DNA of 53,010 nt, taken from positions 1 through 53,010 of the forward strand of contig JAFAYW010000281.1 in the NCBI GenBank assembly GCA_019240125.1, read 5' to 3'. A program made the translations under genes and the position numbers. Below, in pieces: positions 1 through 9,025 of the stretch. Under the pieces are notes generated by a model that did not search any database, was not told the origin of the DNA, and worked only from the letters and a program-made list of their open reading frames with translations. Every line of letters begins with the position of its first letter. Within the stretch, counting starts at the first letter, position 1. The stretch comes from Alphaproteobacteria bacterium (lineage in GTDB: Bacteria; Pseudomonadota; Alphaproteobacteria; ATCC43930; CGMCC-115725).

Positions 1-176
1 TCGCTGCAGGTCATCGCGAATTCGAGCGCGCCGAACAGATTGCCGCTATCGGTGATGGCCACGGCCGGCATCGCTTCGGCGCGGCACAGCCCGGCCAATT
101 CCTTGATCTTGATTGCCCCCGCCGACAGCGAATAGGCCGAGTGGGTGCGCAGATGAACGAAGTTGGCGAGCGGCAT
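1..176 (-). CDS. dnaE: DNA polymerase III alpha subunit, N-terminal fragment
   Basis: This is the first 58 codons of the replicative polymerase catalytic subunit; the gene continues off the left edge. The translation begins MPLANFVHLRTHSAYSLSAG and continues through IKIKELAGLCRAEAMPAVAI and TDSGNLFGALEFA. That is the N-terminal PHP domain of DnaE, with its characteristic H-L-R-T-H-S and A-I-T-D motifs. The ATG at 176 has an AGGA about 8 nt upstream. No gene overlaps it. The PHP start fits the housekeeping DnaE1 better than the error-prone ImuC/DnaE2, but 58 residues cannot settle that. Confidence 0.9.
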   Translation of the reverse strand, partial: MPLANFVHLRTHSAYSLSAGAIKIKELAGLCRAEAMPAVAITDSGNLFGALEFAMTCS

Positions 177-270
177 CGATCCGATCCTGATTTCTCTCAA
201 GATGGCATGTCGCAGCGCTCAAAACAGCCGCATCGTCGGCGCGGCGGAAACCCAGGAGCTTAAAGAATGA

Positions 271-300
271 CGGCCGGCTCCGATGCAGCGGAGCCGGCCG
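271..300. terminator. Perfect 12-bp hairpin between dnaE and the Rieske gene
   Basis: The arms CGGCCGGCTCCG (271-282) and CGGAGCCGGCCG (289-300) pair perfectly around a 6-nt loop. The hairpin lies 25 nt past the stop of the leftward Rieske gene. The downstream minus-strand sequence is only moderately T-rich (TCATTCTTTAAG), so it is a probable rather than strong intrinsic terminator. It also insulates dnaE. The rest of 177-324 holds nothing else I can identify. Confidence 0.6.
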
Positions 301-324
301 CGATTCGGCCCTCCTGAAGTCGGA

Positions 325-1605
325 TTAGACCGTCTGGAGTATTTTCTCCGGCGTGATGTCGGGGGCCATGATCTCGTGCCAATCGGCATCGCGTGCCAGG
401 ACCTCTTCACCGGCGGTGATCGTGTAGTAGCTGGTGCCGGTGCCCGGGGGATTCTGCCCTGCCTCGACCGCTTTCACCGCCTGGCGCAATAAGCGGCGCG
501 CCTGGATGATCGCCTTGTCGGCGGGCCCGAGGTGCTCTTTGCTGCGATCGACGATGGGGCCCATGCTTTCCTGCAATGCGCGGTCCTGCTGGTTGATGCC
601 GTCGATGCCGCTATAGCTCTCGGTGCGCTGCACGGTGCGGTCGAGCCCATAATCATTCGAGCGGTTGAACAGCGAGCGGAACGTCTTCTGATCGACATGC
701 AGCGGTCCGTTGCCGAGCCCCTTTTCCAGCCGGTCTTCCTCGCCCAGCGGCGTGTCGCTCAGGCTGTACGACCAGTTGAAGACCATGCAGGTGTGGTCAT
801 CGATCGGGACCCAGCAATGGCCGGCATCGAGCGCCGTGCCGGTCTCCGATTTGGACGGCCGGATCTGGTGGAACGGCAGGATGAAGTGATAGGTGCGGAC
901 ATGGATGTCGCTGTCGCCGAGCGGCCGCACCCCAGCATACATGTAGCCGTAATCGGTGATGTCGACGACGAGGTTCGGCGCCTTGCCGCGCACGAACGGG
1001 TGCGACGGCTTGAACCCACCGCGGGTCGAGTTGTCGGTCAATAAGCGATGCAGGATCGGCGCGTGCGAGGTGTCGATGCCGCCTTCCAGAGCCTGCAGCC
1101 AGTTGCACTCCTGGATCACCTTGGTGCAGTGGCGGTGGGTCTCCGGCACCTGCGTCCAGGCGAATTTCGGCGGCGCCGGCATATTTTCCTTGGGCCCCAT
1201 ATAGGCCCAGATGACGCCGCCCATCTCGACTGTCGGGTAGGCGGTCATGCGCACCTTGTGCTTGAATTGCTGCTCCTCGGGTTCGTTGAGCTGGTCGACG
1301 CATTTGCCGTCAACGTCGAATTTCCAGCCATGATAGATGCACCGCAGGCCGCACTCCTCGTTGCGCCCGAAATAGAGCGACACCCGGCGATGCGGGCATA
1401 GCTCTTCGAGCAGGCCGACGCGGCCCTCGGTGTCGCGGAAGGCGACGAGGTCTTCGCCCAACAACCGCACGCGCACCGGCGCGCCATCCGGCTCGGCGAC
1501 CTCGCTCGACAGCAGCGCCGGAATCCAATAGCGCCGCATCGTATTGCCCATCGGGGTTCCCGGACCGACGCGGGTGATCAGTTCGTTTTCTTCCGGCGAC
1601 AGCAT
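325..1605 (-). CDS. Rieske 2Fe-2S aromatic ring-hydroxylating oxygenase, alpha subunit
   Basis: A 426-residue oxygenase component of a Rieske non-heme iron oxygenase. The [2Fe-2S] motif is C-P-H followed 16 residues on by C-I-Y-H-G-W (about residues 67-90). The mononuclear iron site is D-T-S-H-A-P-I-L-H (H-x4-H) near residue 190. Start ATG 1605 is preceded by GGAGGAAG; a longer frame upstream would run into the divergent frmA promoter and is rejected. It resembles phthalate 4,5-dioxygenase and 3-phenoxybenzoate dioxygenase alpha subunits, a group that includes O- and N-demethylases. No reductase or ferredoxin gene is adjacent, so the electron donor must be elsewhere. The divergent formaldehyde dehydrogenase suggests a demethylating substrate, which is inference. 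Confidence 0.88.
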   Translation of the reverse strand: MLSPEENELITRVGPGTPMGNTMRRYWIPALLSSEVAEPDGAPVRVRLLGEDLVAFRDTEGRVGLLEELCPHRRVSLYFGRNEECGLRCIYHGWKFDVDGKCVDQLNEPEEQQFKHKVRMTAYPTVEMGGVIWAYMGPKENMPAPPKFAWTQVPETHRHCTKVIQECNWLQALEGGIDTSHAPILHRLLTDNSTRGGFKPSHPFVRGKAPNLVVDITDYGYMYAGVRPLGDSDIHVRTYHFILPFHQIRPSKSETGTALDAGHCWVPIDDHTCMVFNWSYSLSDTPLGEEDRLEKGLGNGPLHVDQKTFRSLFNRSNDYGLDRTVQRTESYSGIDGINQQDRALQESMGPIVDRSKEHLGPADKAIIQARRLLRQAVKAVEAGQNPPGTGTSYYTITAGEEVLARDADWHEIMAPDITPEKILQTV

Positions 1606-1742
1606 CGCGACTTCCTCCAACCAAGACCGCAAGACGCCCGGCAAAAATCGGGCCGAATGTTTTGTCGCAGTGTACAGCGCGCGCTGGCCGGACGGAACCT
1701 TGCCGTATAGTGGCCACCAAATGGCGGAAACGGAGGACGGAC

Positions 1743-2852
1743 ATGGAGACGCGCGCGGCGGTAGCCCACAAAGCGGGGCAACCATTGACGATCGAAACGG
1801 TGCAATTGGAAGGCCCCAGGGCCGGCGAGGTGCTGGTCGAGGTCAAGGCGACCGGCATCTGCCACACCGATGCCTATACGTTGTCTGGGGCCGACCCCGA
1901 GGGGCTGTTTCCCGCCATCCTCGGTCATGAGGGCGCGGGTGTGGTGGTCGAAGTCGGGCCAGGGGTGACGACGCTGAAAAAGGGCGATCACGTCATCCCG
2001 CTCTACACGCCGGAATGCCGGCAATGCCCGTCATGCCTATCGCGCAAGACCAATCTGTGCACCGCGATCCGCGCGACGCAGGGCCAGGGCGTGATGCCCG
2101 ACGGCACCAGCCGCTTCTCGCTCGGTGGCGAAAAGCTGTTCCACTACATGGGAACCTCGACCTTCTCGAACTACACGGTATTGCCCGAGATCGCATTGGC
2201 GAAAATTCGCGAGGACGCGCCGTTCGACAAGGTCTGCTACATCGGCTGCGGCGTCACCACCGGGATTGGCGCGGTGATCAACACGGCGCAGGTCGAGCCG
2301 GGCGCCCGGGTCGTCGTGTTCGGGCTGGGCGGCATCGGGCTCAATGTCGTACAGGGCGCCCGTATGGTCGGGGCCGACATGATCGTCGGGGTCGATCTCA
2401 ACCCCGGACGCCGCGAGCTCGCCGAGAAGTTCGGCATGACACACTTCGTCAACCCGAAGGAGGTGCAGGGCGACCTGGTGCCGTATTTGGTCGATCTGAC
2501 CAAAGGCGGCGCGGATTACAGCTTCGAGTGCATCGGCAATGTGCAGACGATGCGGCAGGCGCTCGAATGCTGCCATCGCGGCTGGGGCGTCAGCGTCATC
2601 ATCGGCGTCGCCGCGTCGGGCCAGGAGATCAGCACCCGGCCGTTTCAGCTGGTGACCGGCCGGGTGTGGAAAGGCACCGCCTTTGGCGGCGCCAGGGGCC
2701 GCACCGATGTACCGCGCATTGTCGATTGGTACATGGACGGCAAGATCAACATCGACGACCTGATCACCCACACAATGCCGCTCGCCGACATCAACAAGGG
2801 CTTCGACCTGATGCACGCCGGCGAGTCGATCCGCAGCGTCGTGGTGTATTGA
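1743..2852 (+). CDS. frmA: S-(hydroxymethyl)glutathione dehydrogenase / class III alcohol dehydrogenase
   Basis: A 369-residue zinc- and NAD-dependent enzyme that oxidises the glutathione-formaldehyde adduct to S-formylglutathione in the cytoplasm. Visible features are the catalytic zinc Cys in GICHTDAY, the GHEGAG histidine, the four-Cys structural zinc site C-x2-C-x2-C-x7-C (about residues 92-106), and the nucleotide-binding GLGGIG. Length is typical of the class. ATG 1743 has GGAGGAC at good spacing. It is divergent from the Rieske oxygenase across 137 bp that may hold both promoters; TATAGT at 1706 is a candidate -10. No S-formylglutathione hydrolase gene is adjacent. Confidence 0.93.
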   Translation: METRAAVAHKAGQPLTIETVQLEGPRAGEVLVEVKATGICHTDAYTLSGADPEGLFPAILGHEGAGVVVEVGPGVTTLKKGDHVIPLYTPECRQCPSCLSRKTNLCTAIRATQGQGVMPDGTSRFSLGGEKLFHYMGTSTFSNYTVLPEIALAKIREDAPFDKVCYIGCGVTTGIGAVINTAQVEPGARVVVFGLGGIGLNVVQGARMVGADMIVGVDLNPGRRELAEKFGMTHFVNPKEVQGDLVPYLVDLTKGGADYSFECIGNVQTMRQALECCHRGWGVSVIIGVAASGQEISTRPFQLVTGRVWKGTAFGGARGRTDVPRIVDWYMDGKINIDDLITHTMPLADINKGFDLMHAGESIRSVVVY

Positions 2853-2879
2853 GGCGCAAAAGCAAGCCGCTTAAGAGAA

Positions 2880-3023
2880 TTCCCTCCCTTGCTTGCGGGG
2901 AGGGTAGGGAGCGGGTAATCCGGCGGTTCGGCCCCCCTCGCCGCGTATTTCAGCGAAGCATCTGAGAGGCGGCTCCCGCCGCTTACCCCCACCCTGGCCC
3001 TCCCCCGCAAGCAGGGGAGGGAA
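2880..3023. repeat. Long imperfect inverted repeat (REP/MITE-like)
   Basis: Arms of about 40 nt at 2880-2918 and 2983-3023 are imperfect reverse complements, both built around CCCTCCC-TGCTTGCGGGGAGGG. The spacer is 64 nt. It sits between the converging frmA and acyl-CoA dehydrogenase genes, where it could terminate both. A shorter palindrome of the same flavour occurs at 51904-51928, so this looks like a dispersed genomic palindrome family. Confidence 0.7.
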
Positions 3024-3047
3024 CGAAACGGCCACTTCGGGGTAGGC

Positions 3048-4244
3048 TTACCGGAACATGCGCCCTTCGGGCGGCAGGCCCATCAGGATCTGGCCGACGG
3101 TTTCGAAATGCACCGGGCGGCCCTGGCCCTGCTGGGTGCCGGCGTGGATGTCGCGCATGCGGCGTTCCAGCGGGTTGCCCTCGAAAATCGCCGAAGAACC
3201 GGCGGAGTGGTAAACGGTAGCGACCACCTCGCGAGCCTGGTTGATGGCCCAGGTGGAGCTGAGGCGGAGTTGCGGGTGCTGTTCCGCGCTGATCGAGCCG
3301 CGGGTCTGCGCTTCGTCCCACATTTCGGCGATGACACCGCGCACATAGGCGCGCGCTGATTTCAGCTTGGCCTCGGCTTGGCCGATCTGTGATTGGATCA
3401 CATTGTTCTCGCGCAACGTGCCTTTCGCGCCACGCGGGGTCTTGTTGCGGGCGATGTCGATAAACGCATCATAGGCGCCGCGGGCGATGCCGAGCGACAC
3501 ATGCGAGAAGCTCATCGCGTAAATCATGCCCGAGGTGAACTGATAGAGCGGCCCCTTCTCGCGGAGCTCCGAGGCATTGTCGCGGCCGGCGGTGAAGGCA
3601 TCCGGCACGAAATGGTCGTCGAGTTTGTAGCTGTCGCTGCCGGTGCCGCGCAGGCCGAGCACCTGCCAATTGTCGATGATCTCCGCCTCGGATTTGCGGA
3701 ACACCATCGTGCGGGTGTAGGGCCGGCCATTCGGACCCATGCGTTGCGTGCCATCGGCCTCGAAGATAGGGATGTGACAGCCGAGCCAGCTGGCATGCCG
3801 GCTGCCGGTGGCAAAACCCCAGGTGCCGCTGACCCGGTAGCCGCCATCGACCTTGACGCCGCGCCCGGCGCCCGGCAGGTCCGGCCCCCAGGCGAGGATG
3901 CCGCGCGCGCCGCCAAACACTTCGCGCGCGATCTCGGGGTCGAGATAGGGGGCGATCATCGAGCAGCCGGAGTTCTGGCCGAGCGCCCAGGCGGCGCTGG
4001 CGTCACCCTGCGCCAGCGTTTCGAGCACGGCCGTATAGGTGAGCGGGTCGAGTTCGGCACCGCCGAGCGAGCGCGGCAACAGCATCTTGAAGATGCCCCG
4101 GTCGATCATCGCATTGACGATATGCGAGGGCAGTTCGCGATTGCGTTCGATCTCGTCGCCCGCCTCGCGCAGCATCGACTGCAATTCACGCGCGCGGTCG
4201 AGATAATCCTTACGCAACCTCGTATCGACGATGCCGCCATCCAT
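3048..4244 (-). CDS. Acyl-CoA dehydrogenase-fold flavoprotein (possible class D monooxygenase)
   Basis: A 398-residue protein with the acyl-CoA dehydrogenase layout: an alpha-helical N-terminal domain (SHIVNAMIDRGIFKMLLPRS), a middle beta domain (WGFATGSRHASW, about 130-150) and a four-helix C-terminal domain. The sequence from WGFATGSRH to LRGTGSDSYKL is closest to the HsaA/HpaB-like flavin-dependent hydroxylase branch rather than to true fatty acyl-CoA dehydrogenases. I do not see a clear catalytic glutamate of the dehydrogenase type. The start has GGGGA upstream. It is transcribed toward the inverted repeat. Substrate unknown. Confidence 0.75.
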   Translation of the reverse strand: MDGGIVDTRLRKDYLDRARELQSMLREAGDEIERNRELPSHIVNAMIDRGIFKMLLPRSLGGAELDPLTYTAVLETLAQGDASAAWALGQNSGCSMIAPYLDPEIAREVFGGARGILAWGPDLPGAGRGVKVDGGYRVSGTWGFATGSRHASWLGCHIPIFEADGTQRMGPNGRPYTRTMVFRKSEAEIIDNWQVLGLRGTGSDSYKLDDHFVPDAFTAGRDNASELREKGPLYQFTSGMIYAMSFSHVSLGIARGAYDAFIDIARNKTPRGAKGTLRENNVIQSQIGQAEAKLKSARAYVRGVIAEMWDEAQTRGSISAEQHPQLRLSSTWAINQAREVVATVYHSAGSSAIFEGNPLERRMRDIHAGTQQGQGRPVHFETVGQILMGLPPEGRMFR

Positions 4245-4340
4245 GGCTCAAATCCCCGGGTAATCGGTTATTGGTCCAATATTGACGGCATCGCAGTCAT
4301 AGTGAAATGCCGAACACGCATGGCGTGCCATAAGGACCGG

Positions 4341-5540
4341 TCATTGCGCGGCTTCCCGCAATTTCAGGTGCTCCAGCCCCCGGGCGAGGTCGGCGATCAG
4401 GTCCTGCGGGTCTTCGAGTCCGATATGGACGCGCACCAGCGGGCCCTCGGCCTGCCAGCGCTGCGCCGTGCGCGGCGGCGCGGCCGGCTGGATCAGGCTT
4501 TCGAAACCGCCCCAGCTGGCGCCGATGCCGAACAGGTCGAGTGAGTCGATAAAGGCATGCAGCGCCTCTTTCGACACGGGGTTAAGAACAAAGCCGAACA
4601 ACCCACAAGCGCCGAGGAAGTCGCGCTTCCAGATCTGGTGGCCGGGGTCCTGCGGCAATGCCGGGTAGAGCACGCGTGACACTTCCGGTCGTGCCTGCAG
4701 CCAGCGCGCGACCTCCATCGCGTTCTTCTGATGGCGCTCAAGCCGCACTGACAGGGTGCGCATGCCGCGCAGGGCGAAGAATACATCGTCGGGCGCGGCG
4801 CTATGGCCGATCTGGGCCATCGCGGAGCGCACCGGCAGAAATGTCTCCTCGTTCATGATGATGGCGCCGAGCATCGCGTCGGAATGGCCGCAGATATATT
4901 TGGTCGCGGCGTGGATCGAGATGTCGACCCCGTGCTCGAACGAGCGGAACAGATACGGCGTGCCCCAGGTATTATCCATCAGCACCTTGGCGCCATACTT
5001 GTGCGCGATCGCGGCCATCGCGGGAATGTCCTGGACTTCGAAGGTCAGCGAGCCCGGAGATTCGCAGTAGAGGACCTTTGTATTTGGCCGGAACAGCTTC
5101 TCGATGCCCTCGCCGATCAATGGGTCGTAATAGGTCGTTTCGACGCCGCACCTTTTGAGGATGCCGTCGCAGAAATTGCGCGCCGGGCCATAGGCACTGT
5201 CGACCATCAGGCAATGGTCGCCGGCGCCAAGCAATGCCTGCAATGGCGCGGTTACCGCGGCCAGCCCCGATGACACCAGCATCGTGCGATAGCCGCCCTC
5301 GATCTTCGCCAGCAATTCTTCCAGGGCAAAGGTGCCAGGGGTGCCGTGCAGCCCATAGCGCACGCCGGAAAATGGCGGCGCGGCGCGCTTCGCCTCCCAT
5401 TCCGCCATGTTTTTCGAGAGGATCGTCGAGGCGTGGTAGACGGGCGGGTTGACGACGCCGTGATTGGCCTCGGGGTTGCGGCCGACATGGGTCAGCAGCG
5501 TGTCCTGGCGGTAATTGCGCGGCCGATCGTCGTTTCGCAT
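4341..5540 (-). CDS. metC: Cystathionine beta-lyase family PLP enzyme
   Basis: A 399-residue member of the Cys/Met metabolism PLP family. The internal aldimine lysine is in SIHAATKYICGHSD (about residue 215), with the PLP-binding VSSGLAA, LMDNTWGTP and Y-G-P segments around it. The Y-G-L-H-G-T-P-G start region is typical of alphaproteobacterial MetC, which splits cystathionine to homocysteine, pyruvate and ammonia. ATG 5540 is preceded by AAAGGACG. It lies 97 bp downstream of soxA on the same strand and occupies the position where a sarcosine oxidase gamma gene would be expected. Gamma-lyase or gamma-synthase specificity cannot be excluded from sequence. Confidence 0.85.
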   Translation of the reverse strand: MRNDDRPRNYRQDTLLTHVGRNPEANHGVVNPPVYHASTILSKNMAEWEAKRAAPPFSGVRYGLHGTPGTFALEELLAKIEGGYRTMLVSSGLAAVTAPLQALLGAGDHCLMVDSAYGPARNFCDGILKRCGVETTYYDPLIGEGIEKLFRPNTKVLYCESPGSLTFEVQDIPAMAAIAHKYGAKVLMDNTWGTPYLFRSFEHGVDISIHAATKYICGHSDAMLGAIIMNEETFLPVRSAMAQIGHSAAPDDVFFALRGMRTLSVRLERHQKNAMEVARWLQARPEVSRVLYPALPQDPGHQIWKRDFLGACGLFGFVLNPVSKEALHAFIDSLDLFGIGASWGGFESLIQPAAPPRTAQRWQAEGPLVRVHIGLEDPQDLIADLARGLEHLKLREAAQ

Positions 5541-5637
5541 GTGGTCGTCCTTTGTCCGCCGCGCGGCTGCGGCCGTTCCCGATACGCCAGAACCGTGCCG
5601 AACCGCGCTGGATCATGCAAGTCGGCATGCGTGCCGG

Positions 5638-8600
5638 TCAGCTGTCGCGGCGGTTGTTCTCGATGTCGAAAAAGGCCGGCGCGCCGATACGCGCGGCGAC
5701 GATGCGGTCAGGCAGCGGCGCCCACACGGTCTCGCCATGACGCACCCGGCCCCCGCTGACCAGCGCCAGGGCGAAGCTGCGCCCGAAACGAGGCCCAAGA
5801 TAGCTCGAGGTAACATGGCCGACCATCCGCACCGGCGGGGTGCCGCCGAGCTCGTCGACCAACTGGGCACCTTCGGGCAAGACCTCATGCGGGTCGTCGG
5901 GCAATAGGCCGACAAGCTGCTTGCGGTCGCGGCGCATCGTGTCCGGCCGCGCCCAGGAGCGGCGGCCGATCACCTCACGATCGCCGGAGGCGCTGCCGAG
6001 GCCGAGATCGAGCGGCGTGACCGAGCCGTCGGTTTCCTGGCCGATGATGATGTAGCCCTTTTCGGCGCGCAGCACGTGCATCGCCTCGGTTCCATACGGG
6101 GTAATGCCGTGGCGGGCGCCGGCGGCCATCAACACCTCCCACAGCCCAAGCGCCTGGTCCGCCGGGACGTTGATCTCGTAGCAGAGCTCGCCGGAAAAGC
6201 TGATGCGGAAGATGCGCGCCGGGATGCCGGCGATATCTGCCTCGCGCATCCGCATGAACGGCAATGAGACGGCGTCCAGCGGCAGGCGTGGCGCCAGTAG
6301 AGAAAGCACCTCGCGGGCGCGAGGCCCGGCCAGGGTCAGATTGGCCCATTGCTCGGTGACCGAAGTGCAGAACACGTCGAGATCGAGCCACTCGGTTTGC
6401 AGCCATTCCTCGAACCAGTCCAATACCGCGGCGGCGTTGCCTGATGTGGTGGTCACGAAGAAATGGTCGGGGGCCAGTCGCGTCACGACGCCATCGTCGA
6501 AGACCATGCCGTCATCGCGGCACATCACCCCATAGCGGCTGCGGCCAAACGGCAGGCTCTGCATCGGCACGGTGTAGATCCGGTCGAGAAAGCGGCCGGC
6601 ATCGCGACCGAACACCTCGATCTTGCCGAGGGTCGAGGCGTCGAGAAGGCCAAGGGATTGATGAACCGTGAGGCACTCGCGGCGTACCGCCGCCGCCATG
6701 TCTTCTGGCACCCCACGATTATCGAACCGCGGGTAGTAGCGCGGCCGTTGCCATTGTCCGACCGGCTCGAACACCGCTTGGGCGGCAACGTGCCAGTCAT
6801 GCAGCGGGGTGACCCGTTCGGGGTCGGCGAGGCGGCCGGTGTCGCGGCCCGCAAGCGTGCCGTATGGGATCGCAATATAAGGAGGGCGGAAGGTCGTCGT
6901 GCCCGTCGCGCCGATATCGCGCCCGGTCAGCCCGGCCAGCAGGGCGAGACCAGGTACATTGCCGGTCTTGCCCTGATCGGTGCCCATGCCGAGCGTCGTA
7001 TAACGCTTCAGGTGCTCGACTGCGGAATAGCCCTCGCGCGTCGCAAGCGCGATATCGGCGGCGGTGACGTCGTTGTGCAGGTCGACAAAGGCGCGTCGCG
7101 CGGCGCGGCGCGACATCGCCGGAACGAGCGGGGCGGCCTCGGGTTCGCCCTCCGGGTCGGGCGCGGGCGGCATAGCCGGCGCCTCGCCGCTGCCAAAGCC
7201 GCAGGCTTCGGCAGCGAGCGCGCCGGCGGCGGCGCCTTCGGCGAGGCATTGTACGAGGCGGAAGCTGCCATTGGCAGCGCCGGCGCACTGCACCGGGCGC
7301 TCGATGCCGGCTGGCAGAAACGCGGCGCGCTCGTGGTCGAAACGCAACCGACCTTGACCGTGCGCGTAAAGGTGAAGGGTCGGGTTCCAGCCACCCGACA
7401 CGGCAAGGCTGTCGCACTCGAGCGTGGTCAGGGCGCCCCCGCCGCGTGGGCCCCCGGGCGCCGGCATCGGGCGCAGTGACACGCGCCGCAATGCGGTGTC
7501 GCCGGCGGTCGCGACGATGCGATGCGCCGAATAGATGGGCATCCCGGCGACCAGCCGGTACGCCGCCTCGCCGGGCTGCGCGCGAGGATCGACGATCGCC
7601 GCGACCGCCACTCCGGAGGCGGCGAGCGCGGCCGCGGTCTGATATGCATTGTCGTTGTTGGCATAGAGAACGAGGCGCCGGCCCGGCAGGACGGCGTAGC
7701 GGTGCAGGTAGGTATCGATGGCCCCGGCCAGCATCACCCCTGGGCGGTCGTTGCCGGGAAATACCAGTGGACGCTCGGAGGCGCCGGTCGCCAGGACGAC
7801 CTGCCTGGCACGGATGTGCCAAAGCCGCTGACGCGGCAGGCCGAGCGGCGCGGTCGGCCCAAGGCTTTCCCCAAGCCGCTCGGCCGCGATCGCGTAATTG
7901 TCGTCGTAGAGCCCGGTGACCGTCGTTTCGGGAAGCAGCTGCACTTCGGGCATCATCTCCAGTTCGGCAACGGCGTCGCCGACCCACACCGCACCGTCGC
8001 TATCGCCTATGCGATAGGCGCGGTGCAGCAGCGTGCCGCCAAAAAATGCGTCGCGATCCGCCAGAATAACCCGCGCGCCGGCGCGTCCGGCGGCGAGTGC
8101 GGCGGCAAGACCCGCCGGGCCAGCGCCCACCACCAGCACGTCGCAATGAGTGTGGCGTTTATCGTAACGCGCGGGGTCCTGCTCTGCCGGTGCATGGCCA
8201 AGACCGGCGAGGTGCCGCAGCATAGGCTCCCATAGCCGCGCCCAGGCGAGCTGCGGGGCGATGAAGGTCTTGTAGTAGAAGCCGGCGGGAAACATGCCGC
8301 CAAAGCGTCCGATCAGCGCCGCCCAATCGTTGCGCAGGCTGGGCCAGGCGTGCTGCGAGAACGCACGCAGCCCTTCATAGAGGGTGATCTCGGTGGGGCG
8401 GCGGTTGGGTTCGGCGAAGCCGCCGTCTTCAAGCTGCACCAGAGCCGAGGGCTCCTCGACGCCATCGGTCATGATGCCGCGCGGACGGTGGTACTTGAAA
8501 CTGCGCGCGACAACGCGGACGCCGTTGGCGAGCAGAGCCGAGGCAAGCGTGTCGCCGGGGTGGCCCTCGTAGAGGGTATCGTCGAAGTAGAAGCTGAGGA

Positions 8601-8664
8601 CCTGGCTGCGATCGATCAGCCCGCCGACCTGCAGCCGCATGGGTTGGTTCTGTGCGCCGATCAC
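5638..8664 (-). CDS. soxA: Sarcosine oxidase alpha-subunit family protein
   Basis: A 1008-residue protein matching the alpha subunit of heterotetrameric sarcosine oxidase in length and order. It has an N-terminal region (DTLASALLANGV), a dinucleotide-binding domain (VVGAGPAGLAAALAAG, about 175-190), and a C-terminal folate-binding aminomethyltransferase (GcvT-like) half (about 590-1000, with GPRAREVLSLL and AEKGYIIIGQETDGSVTP). The start shown is GTG 8664; ATG 8640 (MRLQVGG) is equally possible and neither has a clear Shine-Dalgarno, so coupling to soxD 15 bp upstream is likely. In known systems it oxidises N-methyl amino acids and transfers the methyl carbon to tetrahydrofolate. The beta and gamma subunits are absent from this locus. 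Confidence 0.88.
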   Translation of the reverse strand: MIGAQNQPMRLQVGGLIDRSQVLSFYFDDTLYEGHPGDTLASALLANGVRVVARSFKYHRPRGIMTDGVEEPSALVQLEDGGFAEPNRRPTEITLYEGLRAFSQHAWPSLRNDWAALIGRFGGMFPAGFYYKTFIAPQLAWARLWEPMLRHLAGLGHAPAEQDPARYDKRHTHCDVLVVGAGPAGLAAALAAGRAGARVILADRDAFFGGTLLHRAYRIGDSDGAVWVGDAVAELEMMPEVQLLPETTVTGLYDDNYAIAAERLGESLGPTAPLGLPRQRLWHIRARQVVLATGASERPLVFPGNDRPGVMLAGAIDTYLHRYAVLPGRRLVLYANNDNAYQTAAALAASGVAVAAIVDPRAQPGEAAYRLVAGMPIYSAHRIVATAGDTALRRVSLRPMPAPGGPRGGGALTTLECDSLAVSGGWNPTLHLYAHGQGRLRFDHERAAFLPAGIERPVQCAGAANGSFRLVQCLAEGAAAGALAAEACGFGSGEAPAMPPAPDPEGEPEAAPLVPAMSRRAARRAFVDLHNDVTAADIALATREGYSAVEHLKRYTTLGMGTDQGKTGNVPGLALLAGLTGRDIGATGTTTFRPPYIAIPYGTLAGRDTGRLADPERVTPLHDWHVAAQAVFEPVGQWQRPRYYPRFDNRGVPEDMAAAVRRECLTVHQSLGLLDASTLGKIEVFGRDAGRFLDRIYTVPMQSLPFGRSRYGVMCRDDGMVFDDGVVTRLAPDHFFVTTTSGNAAAVLDWFEEWLQTEWLDLDVFCTSVTEQWANLTLAGPRAREVLSLLAPRLPLDAVSLPFMRMREADIAGIPARIFRISFSGELCYEINVPADQALGLWEVLMAAGARHGITPYGTEAMHVLRAEKGYIIIGQETDGSVTPLDLGLGSASGDREVIGRRSWARPDTMRRDRKQLVGLLPDDPHEVLPEGAQLVDELGGTPPVRMVGHVTSSYLGPRFGRSFALALVSGGRVRHGETVWAPLPDRIVAARIGAPAFFDIENNRRDS

Positions 8665-8679
8665 GGACGGCAGGGGGGC

Positions 8680-8964
8680 TCAGGCATCGTCCGACTGGGG
8701 GGTCGGCTCGCCGATCTTGTACGGGGCAATGATGTGGTGCGTGACCGTATCGCGCAGCAGGTTGAACCAGCGGCGGCAGCCGTGCTGGTGCATCCAGCGT
8801 TCGGCAATCACGCCTTTCGGGTTGGCGCGCTTGAACAGGTAGTGTGCCCAGGAGGCATCGTCGACAGCGTCCGGCACCGGCGGGCGTACAACGTGCGCCT
8901 CGCCGCCATAGTGGAATTCAATATCGTCACGTGGCCCGCACCAGGGGCAGGGAATGAGCAACAT
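8680..8964 (-). CDS. soxD: Sarcosine oxidase delta-subunit family protein
   Basis: A 94-residue protein with the C-P-W-C-G motif near the N-terminus (residues 6-10) and a later HQHGCRRWFN, the zinc-binding pattern of the small delta subunit of heterotetrameric sarcosine oxidase. In tetramers it sits against the alpha subunit. It is immediately upstream of soxA and clearly in the same operon, in the usual delta-alpha order. The customary upstream beta gene (the FAD-containing sarcosine dehydrogenating subunit) is replaced by rmuC. Confidence 0.9.
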   Translation of the reverse strand: MLLIPCPWCGPRDDIEFHYGGEAHVVRPPVPDAVDDASWAHYLFKRANPKGVIAERWMHQHGCRRWFNLLRDTVTHHIIAPYKIGEPTPQSDDA

Positions 8965-9025
8965 CCGGACAGCTTAAGACGCGGGCGAGGAAACAACCCA
9001 CAGCTTTTGCCGCGCGGCGCGTTTG

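Noticed and set aside
3393..4544. A 383-codon plus-strand frame
   Set aside because: It is antisense to the acyl-CoA dehydrogenase gene, has no recognisable domain and reflects high-GC codon shadowing.
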